In this document: positions 34,999-44,149 of the stretch, in pieces
How positions within the stretch are numbered: the first letter of the stretch is position 1
Layout of the letters: each line of letters opens with the position of its first letter
Source of the DNA: Chloroflexota bacterium
GTDB taxonomy: Bacteria; Chloroflexota; Anaerolineae; Anaerolineales; Villigracilaceae
Length of the DNA: 64,000 nucleotides
Assembly (NCBI GenBank): GCA_013112685.1
Contig: JABFGC010000001.1
Span: 1,054,001-1,118,000, forward strand
Direction: 5' to 3'
Position numbers and translations under genes: made by a program
Notes under the pieces: model-generated
Database searches by the model: none
Told to the model about the DNA's origin: nothing
The model's input: the letters and a program-made list of their open reading frames with translations, nothing else

Positions 34999-37005
34999 AT
35001 GACAGAAAGAATTGGCGTTTACGTTTGTCACTGCGGAACGAACATTGCCGGGGTTGTTGATGTCGCCGAGGTCAGCAAATGGGCGGGTGAAAAACTTGCC
35101 CACCGGGGCGTGGTCGTCTCGCGTGATTACAAGTTTATGTGTTCCAGCCTGGGTCAGGAGTTGATCCAGAAGGATATCAAGGAATTCGGCTTGACCCGCG
35201 TGGTGGTGGCGGCTTGTTCGCCGCACCTGCACGAAGCCACCTTCCGCAACGCCTGCAAGGAAGCGGGACTCAACCCATACCTGTGTGAGATGGTCTCCAT
35301 TCGCGAACAGGTCTCCCGGGTGCACACGGATAAAGAGGCTGCCACTGAAAAAGCCAAAGCCATGATTGCCGGCGGCGTAGCGCGGGTGGCGCATAACGAG
35401 GCGCTGGAACCTCTGCGCGTGCCGATCCATGCGGATACGCTCGTGGTTGGAGGCGGCATCGCGGGCATCCAGTCGCGCTCGAAATCGCTGATGCGGGCTT
35501 CCACGTCTATCTGGTGGAGCGCGAACCGTCCATCGGCGGTCACATGGCGCAGTTCGACAAGACCTTCCCCACGCTGGATTGTTCGGCATGTATTCTCACG
35601 CCGAAAATGGTCCAGGTGGGCAGCCACCCGAACATCACCCTGCTGACCTGGAGCGAAGTAACCAAAGTGGACGGCTACGTGGGCAACTTCGTGGTCACGA
35701 TCAACAAGAAAGCCCGCTATATCAAAACCGAAGACTGCACCGGATGCGGCATCTGCTGGGAGAAATGCCCGTGGAAGGTCGTGGACGAAGTATTCGAGGT
35801 CGGCATGGCGAAACGCAAAGCCGTATACGTGCCGTTCCCGCAGTCCGTTCCGAAATACCCGGTCATTGACGCGCCGAACTGCGCGTACTTCCTCAAAGGC
35901 ACCTGTAAAGCCTGCGAGAAGTTCTGCCCCACCAACGCGATTGACTTCAACCAAAAGGATGAAGCCATCAGCGTGCAGGTCGGCAACATCATCCTGGCAA
36001 CCGGCTTCGACCTGTTCGATGCGAAGCGCATCCCTCAATACGGATACGGCAGGCTGGAGAACGTCTACACCAACCTGGAGTTCGAGCGCTTGTGCAACGC
36101 GGCGGGTCCCACCGGCGGGAACATCGTCCTGCGCGACGGGAAGACCGTCCCAAAGACCGTGGGCATTGTCCACTGCGTCGGCTCGCGCGACCAGAACTAC
36201 AACTCCTATTGTTCCGCCATCTGCTGTATGCAAAGCCTGAAGTTTGCCCACCTTGTTCACGAACGCACCGGCGCGGAAGTGTACAACTTCTACATTGACA
36301 TGCGCACGCCCAGCAAGGGCTATGAAGAGTTCTATCAGCGTCTGCTCGAGGAAGGGACGCACTTCGTGCGCGGCAAAGTGGCGGAGATCAGTGACTTCGC
36401 GCGCGTGCCTGAGGAAGAAGGCAAGTTGGTCATCCAGGTGGAGGATACGCTGATCGGCAAACAGCGCCGCATCCCCGTGGATATGGTCGTCCTTTCGGCT
36501 GGATTGCAGCCGCGTCACGACGCGAAAGAAGTCGGGAAGATGTTCGGTATCGCTTGCAGTTCCGACGGCTGGTACATCGAACGGCATCCGAAACTCGACC
36601 CCGTGGCGACCATGACCGAGGGCGTTTTCATCGCCGGAGCCGTGCAAGGACCGAAGGACATCCCCGCCAGCGTGGCGCAGGGAGCGGGCGCGGCGGCGCG
36701 TGTGCTGGGCAAGATCCAGCAGAAAGAAATCGCGCTCGAGCCAGTGCGCGCTTCGATCAACGAGGCGCAATGCTCCGGCCGCCGCATCTGCAACGGTTTG
36801 TGTCCGTTCAGCGCCATCCTGTTCCACGAGGACAAGATGGTCTCCGAGATCAACCCGGCGCTGTGCCAAGGTCGCGGCACCTGCGTGGCGGCTTGCCCGG
36901 CGGGCGCAATCAGCGGAACCTGTTTCAGCAACGAGCAGATCCCTTTCGCAGATCGAGGGATTGCCGCTGCTCAATCTCGATGTAAAGGAGGCGGCGGCTG
37001 TGTAG
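34999..37005 (+). CDS. hdrA: Heterodisulfide reductase-like subunit A, bifurcating flavoprotein (two frame breaks)
   Basis: A protein of about 668 residues. The N-terminal domain has GVYVCHCGTNIAG and VVVAACSPHLHEATF; the FAD fold has LVVGGGIAGIQ then EREPSIGGHMAQFDKTFP and LDCSACILTPKM. An inserted ferredoxin carries CTGCGICWEKCP and CKACEKFCP, and a C-terminal ferredoxin follows. The FAD is where flavin-based bifurcation occurs in HdrABC-MvhADG. The frame breaks near 35480 and 36945; after the second correction the protein ends LDVKEAAAV at 37005. In the C-terminal ferredoxin both motifs read CxxR instead of CxxC (CSGRRIC, CQGRGTC). Confidence 0.9.
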
Positions 37006-37038
37006 TGGTAATTGGGTAATCATGTAATTGCCAATTAC
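37006..37038. repeat. GGTAATTGG/CCAATTACC repeat after hdrA
   Basis: TGGTAATTGGGTAATCATGT and AATTGCCAATTACGC form an imperfect palindrome. The CAATTGCCAATTACC style also occurs inside mutL. It fills most of the 54-base gap between hdrA and mvhD. Confidence 0.55.
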
Positions 37039-37059
37039 GCCTGCCCTGGAGAAACTCTT

Positions 37060-37520
37060 ATGAACGATAAAACTTTCAGAACCCACCATCATCGGTTTTA
37101 CCTGCAACTGGTGCAGTTACCGCGCCGCCGATACGGCTGGAACGGCGCGCGTGAAGTATGCGCCCAACGTCCGCCTCATCCGCCTGATGTGCTCCGGGCG
37201 TTTGGGACCCGACCTTTGTATTCAAAGCCTTCGCCAACGGCGCCGATGGCGTGATGGTCACCGGTCGCCACCCGGGCGATTGCCATTACGTGGAACAGAA
37301 CTACAAAGCCCTGCGGCGTTTCATCCTGATGAAGCGCGTGCTGGTGCAGATGGGCATTGACCCCGGGCGGATCAAACTGCTTTGGGCAAGCGCCGCGGAA
37401 GGCGCCATCCTTGCCGCCGAGATCAACAGGTTCGTCGAGGAAGTGCGCGCGCTTGGTCCGCTCAACTGGGCCCGCAAGTTATCAGGGAAGCCGTTTCCGC
37501 CCCTGCGATGGAGGAGGTGA
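37060..37520 (+). CDS. mvhD: F420-nonreducing hydrogenase iron-sulfur subunit D (two frame breaks)
   Basis: A protein of about 150 residues. Read across breaks near 37090 and 37207 it gives IIGFTCNWCSYRAADTAG, VRLIRLMCSGR, GADGVMVTGRHPGDCHY and KLLWASAAEGA. These are the MvhD signatures, including the 2Fe-2S ligand motif CNWCSY. MvhD bridges the [NiFe]-hydrogenase MvhAG and HdrA. The TGA stop (37518-37520) overlaps the Shine-Dalgarno sequence of mvhG. The exact N-terminus is uncertain because the first break lies within the first 12 codons. Confidence 0.88.
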
Positions 37521-37524
37521 CAGC

Positions 37525-38521
37525 ATGACCACGAACAGCAAACCCAAATTCGCCATGTACTGGGCAGCCTCCTGCGGCGGATGCGAGATCGCCGTCCTGA
37601 ACACGCATGAGGTCATCCTGGATGTGGATGCCAACTTCGATGTCGTTTTCTGGCCCGTCGCCGTGGATACGAAATACAAGGACGTGGAAGCCATGGAAGA
37701 CGGCTCGATCCTGCTCACGCTCTTCAACGGCGGCATCCGCAATGACGAGAACGAACACATCGCCAAACTGCTGAGGCGGAAATCGAAGATCCTCGTCGCC
37801 TTCGGCTCGTGCGCCTGCGAGGGCTGCATCCCCGGACTGGCAAACCTTTGCCCGGTGGGCGAACTCGTCCACACAGCCTTCAACACGCTGACGACCGACA
37901 ACCCGCACGAAATCTATCCGCGCATCACGTTCGATGTGCCCGAAGGCGAACTGCACATTCCCAAACTCGAAAAGGTCCTGCGCCCGCTCGACCACGTAGT
38001 GGATGTGGATTACTACATGCCGGGCTGCCCGCCGGAATCGCATCAGATTGCGGCGGTCATTGACCTCGTCGTCAAAGTGCTCAAGGGCCAGGCGGAACTG
38101 CCGCCGAAGGGAGCGGTGATCGGCGTGGGCGACTCGACCGTCTGTGACGAATGCCCCCGCGCGCGCAACGTGAAGTCTATCAATACGTTCCGGCGCATCC
38201 AGGAGATTGCGCCGGTTGACCCGACCCTGTGCCTGCTCGAACAAGGCATCCCGTGCAATGGTCCCGCCACCCGCAGCGGATGCAACTCACGCTGTCCGAA
38301 TGCCGGGGCGCAGTGCATCGGCTGTTACGGTCCCGACGAGGGCGTGCTGGATTATGGCGCGCGGCTGATCTCGGCTTTTTCCTCCGTCATTGATGCGAGG
38401 GAGCCGGAGGAGATCGAGCGAATCCCTGGACGGCATCCCCGACCCGGTGGGGCAGATCTATCGCTTCAACCTGGCGGGGTCGCTGCTGAAGGCGAACAAG
38501 GAAGCATGGCGGGCAAAATGA
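37525..38521 (+). CDS. mvhG: [NiFe]-hydrogenase small subunit, group 3c (one frame break)
   Basis: A protein of about 332 residues with the small-subunit proximal cluster ligands AASCGGCEIAVL, FGSCACEGCIPGLAN and YYMPGCPPES. Further Cys motifs follow (DECPRAR, GCNSRCPNAGAQCIGCYGP). It transfers electrons from the Ni-Fe site to MvhD. It has no twin-arginine signal, so it is cytoplasmic. The frame breaks near 38405 (AATCCCTGG); corrected, it ends with LKANKEAWRAK at 38521. AGGAGG precedes the ATG. Confidence 0.9.
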
Positions 38522-38570
38522 GGCTGTGCGCAAACAGGTCTGTTCATCTGCTGCACGAAAGGAGGATGAC

Positions 38571-38822
38571 ATGACTACGAAACCCATCGAAGGGAGCGAA
38601 CCCGTCGAAGACCGCAACGCGATCCTGGAGAAGGCTCTCATCGAGGAATATCTTGAGGAAAAGGGCTACACGCTCGAAACCCTCAAGAAACTGCCCGCCG
38701 AGGCTGCCGAGAAGTTGATGAAGGAAGCCTCGCAGTATGCCTCGCTCAAATTGGAGGAAGTGGCGGCGCGCGCGCATTTCATCAAAGAACTGCACGACGA
38801 CGGCTCGCCGCTCGAAAAATAG
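38571..38822 (+). CDS. Small helical protein between mvhG and mvhA
   Basis: The 83-residue charged, probably all-helical protein (ILEKALIEEYLEEKGYTLE, LPAEAAEKLMKEAS) has no Cys and no membrane segment. A strong ribosome-binding site (AAAGGAGGATGAC) supports translation. I recognise no family. Its position between the hydrogenase subunit genes suggests a small accessory, assembly or regulatory subunit. Confidence 0.75.
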   Translation: MTTKPIEGSEPVEDRNAILEKALIEEYLEEKGYTLETLKKLPAEAAEKLMKEASQYASLKLEEVAARAHFIKELHDDGSPLEK

Positions 38823-38894
38823 CGCGTAAACGCGATGCGAAAACCGGTTTTACGGATTCCACATCACGAATCACGAACTGAGATCGGAGACCCT

Positions 38895-40360
38895 ATGACA
38901 CAACGAATATCCATCGACCCCATCACCCGCCTGGAAGGGCATGGCAAGATCGAGATCTTCCTCGATGAAAAAGGGAACGTTGCCAATTCCTATTTTCAAA
39001 TCCCCGAACTGCGCGGCTTTGAGCGTTTCGTGGTGGGGCGTCCTATCGAAGAAATGCCGTCGCTGACCAACCGCATCTGCGGCGTCTGCCCGGAGGCGCA
39101 CCACATGGCGGCATCCAAAGCCGCGGACGCGGTCTATCACGTGGGACCCGCCGCGCACGGCAAAGCTGCTCCGCGAAATGCTCTATTCCGCATTCTACTG
39201 CACCGACCACACCACGCACTTCTACGCGCTGGGCGGGACCGGACTTTGTGATGGGACCCGATGCGCCCGTCGCCGAGCGCAACATCCTCGGCGTGATTCA
39301 CAAAGTCGGGTTGGAGATCGGCGGCAAGGTCATCCAGATGCGCAAGTACGGTCATGCCGCCGTCGAGATGATCGGCGGGCGCAAGGTGCACCCGTGCACG
39401 TCCATCCCCGGCGGGATGACCAAAGGCATCACCGGCGAACAGCGCAAAGAGATGGAAGACATGGCGCGCTGGGCGATCGAGTTTGCGCAGTTCAGCCTGA
39501 AGATCTTCAACGACATCGTGCTCGGCAACAAGGCGTATGTTGACCTCATCCTCGGCGACGTGTACACCCACCGCACGTATTCGATGGGCATGGTGGATGA
39601 GAACAACAAGGTCAATTTCTACGACGGCAAAGTGCGCGTGGTAGACCCGAACGGCAAAGAGTTCATCAAATACGCGCCGAAGGATTACGCCGCGCACATC
39701 GCCGAGCACGTCGAGCCGTGGACCTATCTCAAATTCCCGTACCTCAAAAACGTCGGCTGGAAGGGTTTCGTGGACGGCAACGACTCGGGCGTTTACTTTG
39801 CCACGCCGCTTTCACGCCTCAACGCCGCAGACGGCATGGCGACCCCGCGCGCGCAGGAGGAATACGACAGGTTCTACCAGACCCTCGGCGGCAAACCCGT
39901 GCATCAGCGCCTTGCCACGCACTGGGCGCGCCTGATCGAACTGCTCTACGCCGCGGAACGCTGGCTGGAACTGGTCACCGACCCCGAAATCACCTCGCCG
40001 AATGTGCACGCCAAACCGACTCAGGTTCCAACGGAAGGAATCGGCATCGTCGAGGCGCCGCGCGGCACGCTCACGCATCATTACTGGACCGATGAGCGGG
40101 GACTCGTGACCAAAGCGAATCTCATCGTAGGCACCACCAACAACTACGCCCCGATCCAGATGTCCACGAACAAGGCAGCGCGCAGCCTCATCAAGGACGG
40201 AAACGTGAGCGAAGGTCTGCTCAACATGGTCGAGATGGCGTTCCGCGCCTACGACCCGTGCTTCGGCTGCGCCACCCATTCCCTGCCGGGACAGATGCCC
40301 CTGGAGATCACCATCCGGGACGCGGACGGGAATCCGCTCAAAGTGTTGAAACGCCCCTAA
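38895..40360 (+). CDS. mvhA: [NiFe]-hydrogenase large subunit, group 3c (two frame breaks)
   Basis: A protein of about 488 residues with the N-terminal active-site motif NRICGVCPEAHH and the C-terminal DPCFGCATHSLPG, whose four Cys bind Ni and Fe. The extension after CATH is removed by a maturation protease, encoded next. DPITRLEGHGKIEI near the start is typical of large subunits. The frame breaks near 39165 and 39237 (GGGACCGG) but both sides are conserved. With MvhG and MvhD it oxidises H2 or produces it for the Hdr complex. Confidence 0.92.
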
Positions 40361-40439
40361 GCATCGGAGACAGGTTCAAGGTCAGGAACGAAGCGGTATT
40401 CCGCGGCTGGAGGAAGTGTCGAAGGACCAGGATGTCATC

Positions 40440-41000
40440 ATGAAGACATTGATCGTGGGTCTCGGAAATCCCATCCTTGGCGACGACGGCGTTGGCTGGA
40501 AAGTTGTTGAGGAGGTGAAGAAACAATTACCTCCGCCCCCGTCCCCTCTCCCTGAAGGACAAACGTCCGACGGGGTGGAGGGGCGCAAGGGCGAGGGGGA
40601 TGTGGATATAATCTGCCTTTCGCTCGGCGGGCTGGGCTTGATGGAGCACCTCATTGGCTACCAGCGGGCAATCCTCGTGGATTCGTTTGCGATGGGCGAA
40701 AACGACCAGCCCGGTTCGATCCTGATCTTGAATTTGAACGACATACCGAACTACTCGGCATATCACACCACCAGCGCGCACGACACCTCGCTCCAGAATG
40801 CGATTGAACTGGGCAGGGCGATGGGCGCGCAGCTGCCGGACGAGGTGGAAGTGGTGGGCATTGCCACGGGGCGCATCCACGATTTCAGCGAGGAACTCTC
40901 GCCGCCTGTTGCCGATGCCGTGCCCTTCGCGGCGCGCATCGTGCTCGACCTGCTGGCGCAGGCGCCGAAGCGCAAAGACGAAGTTCAAATGCAGCATTAA
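40440..41000 (+). CDS. Hydrogenase maturation protease with repeat-derived insertion
   Basis: The 186-residue protein has the HycI/HyaD family start KTLIVGLGNPILGDDGVG (metal-binding Asp/Glu region) and later LGGLGLMEHLIGY, ILVDSF and HTTSAHDTSL. It cleaves the C-terminal tail of MvhA after nickel insertion. Between EVKKQL and DIICLSLGG it carries about 24 extra residues (PPPPSPLPEGQTSDG region), encoded by a CCCCGTCCCCTCTCCC repeat of the kind found between genes elsewhere in the window. The start ATG at 40440 is preferred over an upstream in-frame GTG at 40416. Confidence 0.88.
   Translation: MKTLIVGLGNPILGDDGVGWKVVEEVKKQLPPPPSPLPEGQTSDGVEGRKGEGDVDIICLSLGGLGLMEHLIGYQRAILVDSFAMGENDQPGSILILNLNDIPNYSAYHTTSAHDTSLQNAIELGRAMGAQLPDEVEVVGIATGRIHDFSEELSPPVADAVPFAARIVLDLLAQAPKRKDEVQMQH
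40528..40596 (+). repeat. In-frame copy of the CCCCGTCCCCTCTCCC palindromic repeat
   Basis: ACCTCCGCCCCCGTCCCCTC, TCCCTGAAGGA and GGGGTGGAGGGGCGCAAGGG match the intergenic repeat arms at 29895-29946 but with a longer loop (AAACGTCCGACG). It is read through in frame by the hydrogenase protease gene. Confidence 0.75.
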
Positions 41001-41016
41001 GGGAAGGTTGAAGGAG

Positions 41017-41055
41017 GACAACCCCCGGAGGTTCACCGGGGGTTGTCTGATTTTT
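41017..41055 (+). terminator. Terminator of the redox operon
   Basis: GACAACCCCCGG (41017-41028), 7-base loop, CCGGGGGTTGTC (41036-41047), then TGATTTTT. This 12-bp perfect stem lies 16 bases after the maturation protease stop. Confidence 0.9.
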
Positions 41056-41101
41056 CGGTATTCTCCCGTTGTTCTATGCGGAAATATGCCGGGAATGCCG
41101 C

Positions 41102-41568
41102 CTATTCCTTCAAATTCAACTTCATCCCAACATGGGCTTTTTTGAATCCCAGCCGTTCGTAAAAACGATGCGCGTCTTTGCGAGTTTCGTGCGAGGTGAG
41201 CTGCATCACGTGCGCGCCGCGTTCCCGGCGCGCGCGATGGCATATTCCATCATCCGCGCGCCGATGCCCCTGCCGCGGTGCCTTGAATCCACGCGTACCG
41301 ATTCGACCTGCGACCTCAATCCGCCCTGAAAACTGATGGAGGGCAGGAACGTCAGGTGAAGCGTGCCGACAACTGCGCCGTTCAACTCTGCCACGATCAA
41401 CTCGTGGTTTTTATCCGCATCGATTTCATCGAACGCCCTGAGATAGGCTTCGGGCAGCGGGTCTTCGAGCCGTTCCCGCCGGCTGCCCAGTTCGTCATCC
41501 GCCAGCATGTGGACGATGGCGGGCAGGTCGGCTTGCGCCGCGCGGCGGAAGGTAATCTCGTTGTTCAT
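41102..41568 (-). CDS. GNAT-family N-acetyltransferase (one frame break)
   Basis: A protein of about 155 residues: ITFRRAAQADLPAIVHML at the N-terminus, VVGTLHLTFLPS, then the acetyl-CoA loop VDSRHRGRGIGARMMEYA. Read past a break near 41218 it continues HVMQLTSHETRKDAHRFYE and RLGFKKAHVGMKL, which completes the GNAT fold to a stop at 41102. The break follows GCCGGGAACG, where one C seems lost. Substrate unknown. It lies convergent to the redox operon. Confidence 0.82.
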
Positions 41569-41606
41569 AGATACTTGCTCACTTTACAAAAATTTTTCTA
41601 TGAAGC

Positions 41607-41672
41607 AGGGGCGACCCACCCAGCGGAGACAAAATATCTGACCGATGCCGACGGGTCGCCTTTACTTATGGC
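41607..41672. repeat. GGGGCGACCC/GGGTCGCC repeat
   Basis: AGGGGCGACCCACCC (from 41607) and GACGGGTCGCCTTTAC are complementary ends of a hairpin-type repeat. A similar unit lies at 61229-61292 (GGGGCGACCCTTCC and GGCGGGTCGTCTTTAC). It overlaps the last codons of the minus-strand gene that ends at 41662. Confidence 0.6.
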
Positions 41673-41958
41673 GAGTCAACTCACCGTATTGCGGATTCTG
41701 GCGGATATACCACGCAACGTAGGGACACATCGGGATCACGCGCAGGGACTTTGCCTTTGCGTATTCCAGGGCGGCTTGCGTAATCTTTCCCGCCGCGCCC
41801 TGACCGCGAAATTCAACCGGCACGCCGACGTGCATCATCAGGATGGTATCGCCGTCCTCCCGGTAATCGAGTTTGGCGAGTTGACCCTCGATCCAGGCTT
41901 CGAAGCGGTTCTCCGCCGGGTTGTGGAGGACTTCCAGTTTATCGAGTTCGATCTGCAT
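41662..41958 (-). CDS. GNAT-like YjdJ-type acetyltransferase
   Basis: The 98-residue protein has the compact Gcn5-related fold of the YjdJ/COG2388 group: NRFEAWIEGQLAKLDYR, ILMMHVGVPVEFRGQGAAGK (acetyl-CoA loop) and LRVIPMCPYVAWYI. The Cys of PMCPY is conserved in this group. The ATG at 41958 lies one base after the stop of the ureohydrolase gene, so translation is coupled; a longer in-frame start exists at 41988. Its substrate is unknown. Confidence 0.85.
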   Translation of the reverse strand: MQIELDKLEVLHNPAENRFEAWIEGQLAKLDYREDGDTILMMHVGVPVEFRGQGAAGKITQAALEYAKAKSLRVIPMCPYVAWYIRQNPQYGELTRHK

Positions 41959-41959
41959 C

Positions 41960-42860
41960 TCAGCTTTTTCCCTGTTTCTTCCTTGCAATGACGGCGATGT
42001 ACTCCATGATGATCTTCAGGCCGGCGAACACCGTCGCTTCGGAAGGATCGAGCGGCGGCGCGATTTCGACCACGTCCAAGCCGACCAGCGGTAAGTCCTG
42101 CATGCCCTTGATGAGGGTCAGCGCTTCGCGCGAAGTCAAGCCGCCGAATTCGGGAATCCCTGTCCCCGGCGCAACGGACGGGTCGAGGCAGTCAATATCG
42201 AGCGAGATGTGCACGGCGTCGCAGTCGTTGAGGATGTTATAGACGCTGTCTGCCACGTTGCGGATGCCGCGCTCGGCGACGTCGGCGGCGGTGTAGACGT
42301 GAATGCCGCCGTTCTCGATCAGGTCAATTTCCTGGTCTTCCCACGAGCGCAGACCCACCATGCACACGTCGTGCGTTTCGATTCCGAATTCCAGCGCGCG
42401 GCGCATGGTGTTCGCGTGCGAAAGTTTGGAACCGTCGAAGAAATCGCACAGGTCGGGATGGGCGTCCACCCACAATACGCCCAGCCGCAAATCCTTGTAA
42501 CGTTCGCGCTGCCCCTGCAAAATGGGGATGGTCACCGAATGGTCGCCGCCGAGGAGGATTGGCATGTTCGGTAAAGTCGCCACCTGCCGCCGGACTTTCA
42601 CAAAATCCACTTCTGGATCTGCAATTTCGATGTCCCCGAGGTCGCAAACCTTCATATCCATTAGCCGCGTGCGGGTCCTCGCTGAACGGGGTGAGATGCC
42701 GCGACCAATAACGCAGGCGTTCGGGCGCGAGCGCCGCTCCCTTGCGCGCGCTGGCAAGCCCGTCGAAGGGAATACCGATGATGCTGAAATCCGCCTCTTC
42801 AGGCGCGATGCCCGGGCGGTGCAGGTCGCCCCAGTAGCCGTGATTGCCGTCCTCGCTCAT
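41960..42860 (-). CDS. speB: Agmatinase/arginase-family ureohydrolase (one frame break)
   Basis: A protein of about 299 residues with the binuclear Mn ligands in ILLGGDHSVTIP, VDAHPDLCD and SLDIDCLDPS. The N-terminus has IIGIPFDGLASARKGAALAP. The frame breaks near 42670 (GGACCC on the coding strand) between PFSED and LMDMKVCDLGD. The family hydrolyses agmatine, arginine or related guanidino compounds. The variant order H-A-N-T after DGSKL (LSHANTMRRALE) fits agmatinase. A clear AGGAGAA precedes the ATG. A GNAT gene is translationally coupled downstream. Confidence 0.88.
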
Positions 42861-42890
42861 GTCAGTTCTCCTTTCGGAGATTTTACCGTT

Positions 42891-42928
42891 AAAGAAAAAA
42901 GCGGACAGCCTGTTGCCGTCCGCTTTTG
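42891..42928 (-). terminator. Terminator of the cytochrome c gene
   Basis: AGCGGAC (42900-42906), an 11-base loop and GTCCGCT (42918-42924), with A and T tracts on either side. It lies between the cytochrome c gene stop and the speB start, both on the minus strand. Confidence 0.8.
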
Positions 42929-42959
42929 TGATTGCGAGGGGTGAAGCGCAAAACGCCCG

Positions 42960-43838
42960 CTATTCCGAATTGATGAAGGCGATCAGCGCTTCGATCTCCT
43001 CATCCGACAAATTCAAGTTCGGCATCTGTGTATCCGATTTCACCTGCTTCGGGTCTTTCAACCGCAGGCGCAGGGCTTCAGGGCTGGCGGAAAACTTCGA
43101 GAGGTCCGGCGCGCCCATTTCCACCGTCCAATAGCCGGATTTTGCCGCCTTGCTGTTAGCGTGACAGGTGATACAGCCTTTGGCGATGAACAGCCGCCGA
43201 CCAAACTCCACTTGAGAGATGGACCCTTCGCCCGCAGCCTTGACCGGCAAATCGTCCTGCGCCTCCACCTTCGGGACAGTTGTTCCCGGTATGAAGGAAG
43301 CGAGTCCAACCGCCAGGCAGAGGATGGTGAACGCCATCGCCGCGCGGCTTTTGTTCCGCACGAAGAATATCAGACCCAACAGCCCAAGCCCGAACGCCAG
43401 CGCGCGGACGATTATCAAGTATGGGATGGATTCAGTCTGCGGGACGGACTGGCTTGGCGCTCCCGCCGCAGAAGCAGAGACCACAATGGCGGGCATGGGC
43501 TGAGGCACGGTGAATGCGTCAATGGTCCAGTCCCATTCGCCTTCTTTTGGGAATGTGACCGTGACGGTGTAATGCCCGGCTTTCCCCTCCTCTTCGGCAG
43601 CGACGACGAACTGCTCACCCTTGAGCAACGTGAACGTGATGGTGGGGGTCAACCCGGGCACCGGCGTCCTGCCGTGCTGCAAAACGGTAAAGCCAATCGT
43701 CAGCGGCTCGCCCGCTTTGGCAGTGACCGGCAGTTCGTCCACCGTGATCACCGCCCATCCGCCCGCGAAGACGGTGGGAACCAATATGAAGGACAGCGCG
43801 AGCGCCATCCCAAGTAAAAGCCGAGAACGTGTAAACAT
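42960..43838 (-). CDS. FixH/YtkA-like domain fused to membrane-anchored cytochrome c
   Basis: The 292-residue protein has a signal peptide (about 1-25, ending PTVFAGG), an immunoglobulin-like domain of the YtkA/FixH/CopC kind (about 28-125, FTVLQHGRTPVPGLTPT), two membrane segments (about 142-162 and 166-185) and a C-terminal class I cytochrome c. Haem attaches at CITCH (about residue 223) and the distal Met is in DTQMPNLNLSDEE. The haem domain lies outside the membrane. It may carry electrons to a periplasmic acceptor or oxidase, or serve copper handling. No oxidase genes are adjacent. Confidence 0.82.
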   Translation of the reverse strand: MFTRSRLLLGMALALSFILVPTVFAGGWAVITVDELPVTAKAGEPLTIGFTVLQHGRTPVPGLTPTITFTLLKGEQFVVAAEEEGKAGHYTVTVTFPKEGEWDWTIDAFTVPQPMPAIVVSASAAGAPSQSVPQTESIPYLIIVRALAFGLGLLGLIFFVRNKSRAAMAFTILCLAVGLASFIPGTTVPKVEAQDDLPVKAAGEGSISQVEFGRRLFIAKGCITCHANSKAAKSGYWTVEMGAPDLSKFSASPEALRLRLKDPKQVKSDTQMPNLNLSDEEIEALIAFINSE

Positions 43839-43892
43839 GGGAACCTCCGAGTGATTTGTAGATGTACACCTCCCAGTGACAAAGGGTTCCCT

Positions 43893-43993
43893 TTTATTTA
43901 CTCACCTTACGCACCCTCGCCCCCGTCCCCTCTCCCAGTGGGAGAGGGGTGAAGGGGTGAGGGAGAAGGAACTGCGTAACGTGAGTTATTTAC
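43893..43993. repeat. Interspersed palindromic repeat, CCCTC-CCC family (extended copy)
   Basis: The core (43912-43963) is CACCCTCGCCCCCGTCCCCT to GGGGTGAAGGGGTGAGGG. It is flanked by ACTCACCTTACGCA on the left and TGCGTAACGTGAGT on the right, which extend the inverted repeat to about 100 bases. It matches the copy at 54763-54862 including these flanks. Confidence 0.9.
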
Positions 43994-44012
43994 TTTTCTC
44001 TACCGTACAAAT

Positions 44013-44121
44013 GTCGTTGTGAGGGTGAGCTTCCCGAAGCAACCTCCAGTTTTCGTATTTTTGCTCGTCAAATGGAGGTTGCCGCCCCGCTGAAAACCAA
44101 GAGCTGCGGCTCGCAACGACA
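44013..44121. repeat. Interspersed palindromic repeat with GTCGTTGTGAG ends (copy 3)
   Basis: GTCGTTGTGAGGGTGAGC and GCTCGCAACGAC are complementary ends. Inner CAACCTCCAG and TGGAGGTTGCC form a second stem. ACCGTACA and TGTACGGT lie just outside. It is related to the copies at 4048 and 4403. Together with the element at 43893-43993 it fills the 311-base gap before the lipoprotein gene. Confidence 0.75.
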
Positions 44122-44149
44122 AGGATTAACGTGATGTACGGTAGTAAAT

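Noticed and set aside
37525..38521. Assigning the hydrogenase to group 1 (membrane uptake)
   Set aside because: There is no Tat signal or cytochrome b subunit; mvhD and hdrCBA neighbours fit group 3c.
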